The notes beneath the pieces are model-generated. The model ran no database searches. It was not told the DNA's origin and worked only from the letters and a program-made list of their open reading frames with translations. Below are positions 63,411 through 64,000 of a DNA stretch of 64,000 bases, in pieces (positions within the stretch are counted from its first letter, which is position 1; every line of letters begins with the position of its first letter). The stretch is taken from assembly GCF_002192695.1 (NCBI RefSeq), contig NZ_MTLG01000083.1, forward strand, positions 62,001 to 126,000, written 5' to 3'. A program made the position numbers and the translations under genes. This stretch comes from Achromobacter xylosoxidans (lineage in GTDB: Bacteria; Pseudomonadota; Gammaproteobacteria; Burkholderiales; Burkholderiaceae_B).

Positions 63411-64000
63411 TCAGCCGAACTTGCGGTGGGCGTCCAACGCCAGGCCGGCGCCGATGCTGCCGAACAGGTCGCCTTCGACGCTGCGCGCGTCCGGCACCAA
63501 GGCCGACACCGATTCGCGCAGGCGCGGCACGCGGCTGGAACCTCCGGTGAAGAACACCGTGTCCACGTCCGCGGTCGACACGCCGGCATCGCGCAGCAAC
63601 GCGCCTACCGTGCTTTCGACTTTTTCGATCAGGCGTCCCACGCAGGCGTCGAACGAGGGCCGCGTCACGTCCACGCCCAGTTCCGGCGCGATGCGCGACA
63701 GGTCGATGCGCGCGGCGGGCGTCTCCGACAACGCGATCTTGGCCTCTTCGACCTGCACCGCCACCCAGTGGCCGGCGCGCTGCTTGACCAGGTTCAACAG
63801 CAGGTCGATCTTCTCGCGGTCGCCGGCTTCGGCGCGGATGTAGGCGAAGTGCTCGGCGGCCTTGCGGGTATAGGCCTGGTTGATGGTGTGCCAGCACGCC
63901 AGGTTGCCGTATTGCGTGGACGGCACGTCCTTGCCGCTGCGCAGCTGGCTGCCCAGCCCCAGCATGGGCATCACGTGCGCCAGGCTGAGCTGCTTGTCGA
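63411..64000 (-). CDS. Hsp70-family protein (YegD-like), 5' end beyond window
   Basis: C-terminal 196 codons of an Hsp70-type ATPase; the frame is open to the window edge, reading DKQLSLAHVMPMLGLGS. NLACWHTINQAYT and the phosphate/adenosine motif VFFTGGSSRVPRLRESV, followed by GDLFGSIGAGLAL, point to the YegD branch, which lacks the DnaK substrate-binding domain. The ending HRKFG is close to the ATPase domain end, consistent with this. Function in the cell is not known. Confidence 0.85.
   Translation of the reverse strand, partial: DKQLSLAHVMPMLGLGSQLRSGKDVPSTQYGNLACWHTINQAYTRKAAEHFAYIRAEAGDREKIDLLLNLVKQRAGHWVAVQVEEAKIALSETPAARIDLSRIAPELGVDVTRPSFDACVGRLIEKVESTVGALLRDAGVSTADVDTVFFTGGSSRVPRLRESVSALVPDARSVEGDLFGSIGAGLALDAHRKFG

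Overview
This is a GC-rich chromosomal window from a metabolically versatile betaproteobacterium, most likely of the Alcaligenaceae (Achromobacter or Bordetella type). The pointers are four Bug/TctC-type periplasmic binding proteins, many LysR/GntR/IclR regulators paired with small catabolic operons, an hpa homoprotocatechuate pathway, hpnCDE, and an FNR-type regulator. The genus is inferred from gene content and was not tested. I saw no rRNA, tRNA, CRISPR array, insertion sequence or prophage.

Layout. 1-5616: divergent hpa genes for homoprotocatechuate (3,4-dihydroxyphenylacetate) degradation: hpaD (cut by the left edge) and hpaE leftward, an hpaF-hpaG1 fusion, hpaG2, hpaH and hpaI rightward. 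5650-10759: a hydrolase/Bug/metallo-beta-lactamase operon and a tautomerase gene, each divergent from its own LysR gene. 10777-12777: an SDR oxidoreductase and alanine racemase. 12907-15921: hpnC-hpnD-hpnE, making squalene. 15937-16890: fluoride channel and an HdeD-like membrane protein. 17080-21488: a five-gene operon behind a Fur-box-like site (PepSY membrane protein, DUF2271 protein with a flavinylation motif, DUF4198 protein, ApbE flavin transferase, membrane-anchored flavodoxin reductase). This reads as a complete trans-membrane electron-transfer chain and is the most interesting module here.

21496-28440: a Bug protein with an N-acyl-D-amino-acid deacylase and a LysR gene, then an SRPBCC protein with a split version of the plant Tm-1 protein (TIM barrel plus UPF0261) divergent from a TetR gene. 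28450-32827: a leftward operon of DUF1932 dehydrogenase, Bug protein, RraA-like aldolase, D-2-hydroxyacid dehydrogenase and GntR regulator. An AT-rich gene-free stretch follows. 33120-41051: an IclR regulator divergent from a sulfatase/phosphonate monoesterase, a Bug protein, two-subunit hydroquinone 1,2-dioxygenase, hydroxymuconic semialdehyde dehydrogenase, hydroxyquinol 1,2-dioxygenase and a Rieske protein. 40985-49780: an acetylpolyamine amidohydrolase and GntR gene divergent from a class II aldolase, a complete dipeptide-type ABC transporter and a hydroxyacid dehydrogenase.

49872-64000 is more general: sulfide:quinone oxidoreductase with DUF1641, clpB with a heat-shock-like promoter, gamma-glutamylcyclotransferase-like protein, FNR, a secreted hydrolase, an MHS-family transporter, an ArsR/AHSA1/DUF899 operon with an apparently leaderless first gene, ferredoxin, NUDIX hydrolase, a quinone-oxidoreductase-like enzyme with a LysR gene, and an Hsp70-family protein cut by the right edge. 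Functions are assigned from recognised motifs and gene order. Regulatory sites are read by eye from inverted repeats and consensus matches.
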